NCBI GenBank assembly: GCA_001970855.1
Contig: LSSN01002325.1
Location: 1-10,194 of the forward strand
Length of the DNA: 10,194 bases
Reading direction: 5' to 3'
From: Smittium culicis
Taxonomy: Eukaryota > Kickxellomycota > Harpellomycetes > Harpellales > Legeriomycetaceae
In this document: piece by piece, positions 7,601 to 10,194 of the stretch
How positions within the stretch are numbered: the stretch's first letter is position 1
How the letters are laid out: each line of letters begins with the position of its first letter
Notes under the pieces: generated by a model
Seen by the model: only the letters and a program-made list of their open reading frames with translations
The model's database searches: none
What the model was told of the DNA's origin: nothing
Position numbers and translations under genes: made by a program

Positions 7601-9074
7601 AGCTACTTTTCCAAGACAAATGGAGGCTCTCGCTCGCAAAATTCTAAAAAAACCGCTTGAAATTTCTATAGGCGGTAGAGCTATTGTCTCGCCAGATATT
7701 GAACAAAAAATTCAAATTCTTGATTTTGATGAAAAATTCATTAATTTGCTTGAAGTTCTTGGAGCCACCTATAATGAGAATCCTGATAGCATTGCTCTTG
7801 TTTTTGTTGAAAGGCAAGAAGCTGCAGATAATCTATTTAAGGATTTACTTAAAAAAGGTTATGTCTGCAATTCATTACACGGAGGTAAAGACCAAGCTGA
7901 TAGAGACCAAACAATTTTAGACTTTAAAAATGGTGTCTTTAATCTACTTGTTGCAACAAGTGTAGCAGCTCGCGGACTTGACGTCAAAAAGTTAAACCTT
8001 GTAGTCAATTACGATTGTCCAAACCACTTAGAGGATTACATACACAGAGTTGGGCGTACTGGTCGCGCTGGAAACAAGGGTACTGCTGTAACATTTATTA
8101 CCAGGGATCAAGGAAGATACGCAGTAGAAATCGTTAAAGTATTACAGTGTTCAGGAGTAACCGTTCCTACAGAATTGCAAGATCTTTCAAATTCGTTTTT
8201 GGAAAGTGTTAAGAGTGGTCAAGTGAAATATTATAACGAAGGAAGCTCGGGTGGGTTTGGTGGTAAAGGTCTTGAAAAGCTTGATGTGGATAGAGAAGCA
8301 GTTAAGAAAATTCAAAGGCTCACATTTGGTGTCGAAGGTGATCAAGACGAAGATGAAGATGAAAGTGCTTTGGAATTTGATGATGAAAATCCTTCTCAAG
8401 CTGTCGCCAAAGCTCTCACATCTGAAAAGAAGGCTACAAAACCGAAAGAGTCCATTGATCCTCTTGTCCTGGCTGCTATGAAAGCAGCACAAAAAATTGT
8501 CAAGAAATTTGAAGAAAACCCTGGATCTCCAACTAAAAATTCAAATCCAATCAAAAGTGCTCTTGATGAAGTTAATGCAGAGTTTGGATACGTTCAAGGA
8601 TCTCAAAATGTAGTTTCAAACGACGATATCCATTCGGCAGAGTACTTTGCCGAAATTGAAATAAACGATTTCCCACAAAAATCAAGATGGAAAGTAACAA
8701 ACAGAGATACATTAGCACAAATAACTGAATCTACTGGAGCAGCTATAACAGTGAGAGGAATATACATTCCAATCGGCAAACCCTTTGGTAGTTCTGCAGG
8801 TAGCAACAATCTCATTACTGCATCAGCAAATGAAGGCCCTGCAATATCAGCGTTGCCCAAGTCATCTTCTAGCTCATCGACTTCGACACAGCGCGCCAGC
8901 ACTAACCCAGAAAGAAAGCTCTACTTGAGAATAGAAGGAAATAGCGAGATAGGGGTAGAAAGCGCAAAAGCAGAAATTAAGCGAATTTTAGCTGAAACTA
9001 CTATGCAATCCATTGAACTCGAAAATAGACAGGGTACATCTAACCAATCAACTGGGAGATACTCTGTTTTATAA
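4616..9074 (+). CDS. PRP5: Prp5/DDX46 DEAD-box RNA helicase of the U2 snRNP (6 exons)
   Basis: Prp5 uses ATP to remodel U2 snRNP during prespliceosome assembly and checks the U2-branch site helix. My model joins 4616-5028, 5117-5172, 5277-6511, 6601-6659, 6749-7025 and 7347-9074, giving 1255 residues, longer than human DDX46 because of a large disordered N-terminus. Visible in order: an RS-rich start (residues 1-27), poly-Asn, DSLDAYL (443-449, the DPLD-type U2 contact motif), GQNCPKP (569-575), Q motif (KPTPIQ, Gln604), Walker A AKTGSGKT (621-628), PTRELA (658-663), TPGR (707-710), DEAD (734-737), SAT (765-767), ARGLD (888-892), [10 protein letters not shown] (913-922), then the C-terminal KH-like domain with EIEINDFPQ (from 1116) and RWKVT. 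The run [15 protein letters not shown] after DEAD is typical of this family and separates it from other DEAD-box proteins. The ATG context is GAAAATGTC, with an in-frame stop (TAA) at 4589. All catalytic motifs are intact, so it should be active. Confidence 0.95.
4728..4748 (+). repeat. AAT trinucleotide repeat coding for poly-Asn in PRP5
   Basis: About six to seven AAT units in exon 1 encode a run of Asn in the disordered N-terminus. Such short tandem repeats are often length-variable between strains. Confidence 0.75.
5029..5116 (+). other. PRP5 intron 1
   Basis: The donor GTAAGT is at 5029 and the acceptor TTTTAG ends at 5116, after a long T tract (88 nt). It splits a Lys codon (AA|A). No TACTAAC is present; TTTTAAT and CATAAAT are possible branch sites. 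An AG two bases later (5118) would break the frame. Confidence 0.88.
5173..5276 (+). other. PRP5 intron 2 (GTTAAC donor)
   Basis: The donor is GTTAAC at 5173 and the acceptor TTATAG ends at 5276 (104 nt). The splice joins G|AT (Asp) and keeps the frame. Without it the frame hits TAA at 5175, so an intron must start at or before that point. CTTTTAAC near 5244 is a likely branch site. Confidence 0.75.
6284..6307 (+). repeat. GCTGAT hexamer repeat in PRP5 (Ala-Asp)4
   Basis: Four perfect GCTGAT units in exon 3 encode Ala-Asp four times, just before the [10 protein letters not shown] segment that leads to the helicase core. It is low complexity and probably length-variable. Confidence 0.85.
6512..6600 (+). 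other. PRP5 intron 3 (GTTAGA donor)
   Basis: The donor is GTTAGA at 6512 and the acceptor GATAATAG ends at 6600 (89 nt, phase 0). It joins LDGIKIR to GQNCPKP, exactly the family's conserved sequence. TGCTAAC at 6557-6563 is a good branch site, 38 nt from the acceptor. Confidence 0.93.
6660..6748 (+). other. PRP5 intron 4 (GTTAGT donor)
   Basis: The donor is GTTAGT at 6660 and the acceptor CTTTAAG ends at 6748 (89 nt). It joins TG|C (Cys588). The joined segment from Trp in KWTYFGLP to Gln604 has the same length (26 residues) as in human DDX46, which fixes both ends. CCATAAC near 6705 or TATTAAT near 6718 may be the branch site. Confidence 0.9.
7026..7346 (+). other. PRP5 intron 5 (321 nt)
   Basis: The donor is GTAAGA at 7026 and the acceptor AAATTAG ends at 7346, phase 0. 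It joins KPLGLR to TICAYGG, matching the family. TACTAA at 7314-7319, 27 nt before the acceptor, is the best match to a consensus branch site in this gene. It is three to four times longer than the other introns; I see no embedded gene, only T-rich sequence. Confidence 0.92.
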
Positions 9075-10047
9075 TACCTACATTTTTAACTTTATTTATA
9101 CGTTCAAATCTCATGTACTTTATTTTCCATTAATTGCTCGTTCCACTTTTAATATTTTTTTCCAATGAACTATTATTTGCTTGTTAACTTTGTTTTAATA
9201 TAAAATATAATTTATTTCAGCATCTTGAGAACTAGTCATCTACAATTATATCAGAAAACGAGAAAAAATAAAATAATGTTATCTCCATTTCGAATAAAAA
9301 AAAATATGCTTTTATGAAAATATATCCAAGTCGAGTGGTACTTTTTCAATATATAAATATTGTTTAAGTATGGGTAAATATCCTGTGATTTCTTAGTAAA
9401 TTCAATACCGCAAAGATAAAATATTCATTAGATTCTTTTTTATTTATTTGATGGTAGAATAATGAGAGGGGTTAGGATAGATGATATATAAACAAGAGAT
9501 AGTTAGCAGGGACAAAAATAAAAGCAAATCTGATTCTTTTTTAGATAATAATGTTATCAAATTCCCAGTTGATGTTAATAATATAATTGTAAAACTTTCA
9601 ATGGAGATCGTGTTTTTTCTAAGAAAGTAAGATTAAAACTATAATTCAAAAGAATAAATATACAATTATAGTAACAATATGCGAATTAGATATATTTGAT
9701 AATGTTTGTATAAAAATGTAGATCCTACAATAGTTTATATGTAAAGGTGAATATAGGTGATAATTGCACAAGAAAAATAGTTAGATACGTTTTTTAATTA
9801 TAACAAATTGAACAATAAATACGAGTAGATGATTCGCAAATATTATACACGTTATATTATCTTTAGAAAATGTAAAGCTAAGCTAAGGATAAATAACCAA
9901 TAAGCATATAGTGTTAAAATAATAGAATTAGTGGCGAATAATAATGATAAATTTTAATGACAATGCATTTATGCCAATGAATCAAATATAATTGAAATAC
10001 TATAAAAATCAGAAGGATCCCCATAATTATAGATATTGCAAAAATTT
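9075..10047. other. Non-coding interval between PRP5 and the U2 snRNA gene
   Basis: This stretch is very AT-rich with stop codons in all frames and no ORF of note. AATAAA at 9267-9272 and 9293-9298, about 200 nt past the PRP5 stop, are candidate polyadenylation signals. The rest presumably holds the PRP5 terminator and the upstream promoter of U2; no further RNA gene was recognised. Confidence 0.6.
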
Positions 10048-10057
10048 TATATATATA
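10048..10057 (+). promoter_or_regulatory. TATA-like element of the U2 snRNA gene
   Basis: A TATATATATA run ends 30 nt before the predicted U2 5' end. That is the normal distance for a TATA box of an RNA polymerase II snRNA gene in fungi, although such runs are frequent in this AT-rich DNA. Confidence 0.5.
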
Positions 10058-10086
10058 CAGCACACAATGCGGAACTATGATTCATT

Positions 10087-10194
10087 ATTCCATTCAGGCC
10101 TATTGGCTATGATCAATGTGTAGTATCTGTTCTTCTTAGTTTGACCACTAAGACTTGTCCTCTGGACAAAATAGTTGTCATATTATTTTTTGAA
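10087..10194 (+). ncRNA. U2: U2 spliceosomal snRNA, 5' part (cut by window end)
   Basis: U2 snRNA pairs with the intron branch site and with U6 in the spliceosome. The diagnostic block GTGTAGTATCTGTTCTT (10118-10134) is identical to human and yeast U2 and contains the branch-site recognition sequence GTAGTA (10120-10125). Structure agrees: stem I pairs UCA (10094-10096) with UGA (10110-10112) and GCC (10098-10100) with GGC (10105-10107); stem IIa pairs CTTAGT (10135-10140) with ACTAAG (10147-10152); stem IIb pairs TTGTCC (10155-10160) with GGACAA (10164-10169). The Sm protein site ATTTTTTGA is at 10185-10193, so only the 3' stems are missing, beyond the window. The 5' end is placed at the A of 10087 by alignment to human U2 and may be off by a few bases. 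It could be one of several genomic U2 copies, or a pseudogene, but the intact stems argue for a working gene. Confidence 0.93.

Noticed and set aside
1..10194. CRISPR array, bacterial operons, transposons or viral genes
   Set aside because: No spaced direct repeats, transposase or viral motifs are visible; the genes have introns and belong to eukaryotic families.

Overview
This looks like a piece of an AT-rich nuclear genome from a fungus. The evidence is spliced protein genes with GT..AG introns and pyrimidine-rich 3' ends, AAAATG start contexts, TATA-like elements, AATAAA-like signals, and three spliceosome or mitochondrial-import families found only in eukaryotes. The Mia40 homologue is the short form without a membrane anchor, which argues against a Saccharomycotina yeast. 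Several GTTA-type splice donors and asparagine/serine-rich disordered proteins would suit an early-diverging fungus, but the lineage is an inference and is not fixed by the sequence.

Layout, all on the + strand: (1) 20-1892, a two-exon gene for a serine-rich, mostly disordered protein of about 582 residues that I do not recognise. (2) 1893-3215, non-coding, with a T-rich left half, a purine-rich right half and a 19-T run. (3) 3216-3590, a single-exon gene for Mia40/CHCHD4, the disulfide relay oxidoreductase of the mitochondrial intermembrane space, with all six signature cysteines and a much higher GC content than its surroundings. (4) 3591-4615, non-coding, ending in a probable promoter with many CCAAT motifs and a TATA-like element. 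(5) 4616-9074, a six-exon gene for the DEAD-box helicase Prp5/DDX46 (reconstructed protein 1255 residues). (6) 9075-10086, non-coding, ending in a TATA-like element. (7) 10087 to the window end, the 5' part of a U2 snRNA gene, which runs off the window at its Sm site.

The most striking point is the last pair. Prp5 is the ATPase that remodels U2 snRNP, opening the branchpoint-interacting stem-loop of U2 so that it can pair with the intron branch site. Here the Prp5 gene and a U2 snRNA gene lie about 1 kb apart in the same orientation. The U2 copy keeps the invariant branch-site recognition block and all expected 5' stems, with local differences in exactly the stem-loop Prp5 acts on, while the Prp5 protein carries a changed DPLD motif (DSLD), the element used for U2 contact. 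The Prp5 gene itself has five introns, three with unusual GTTA donors.
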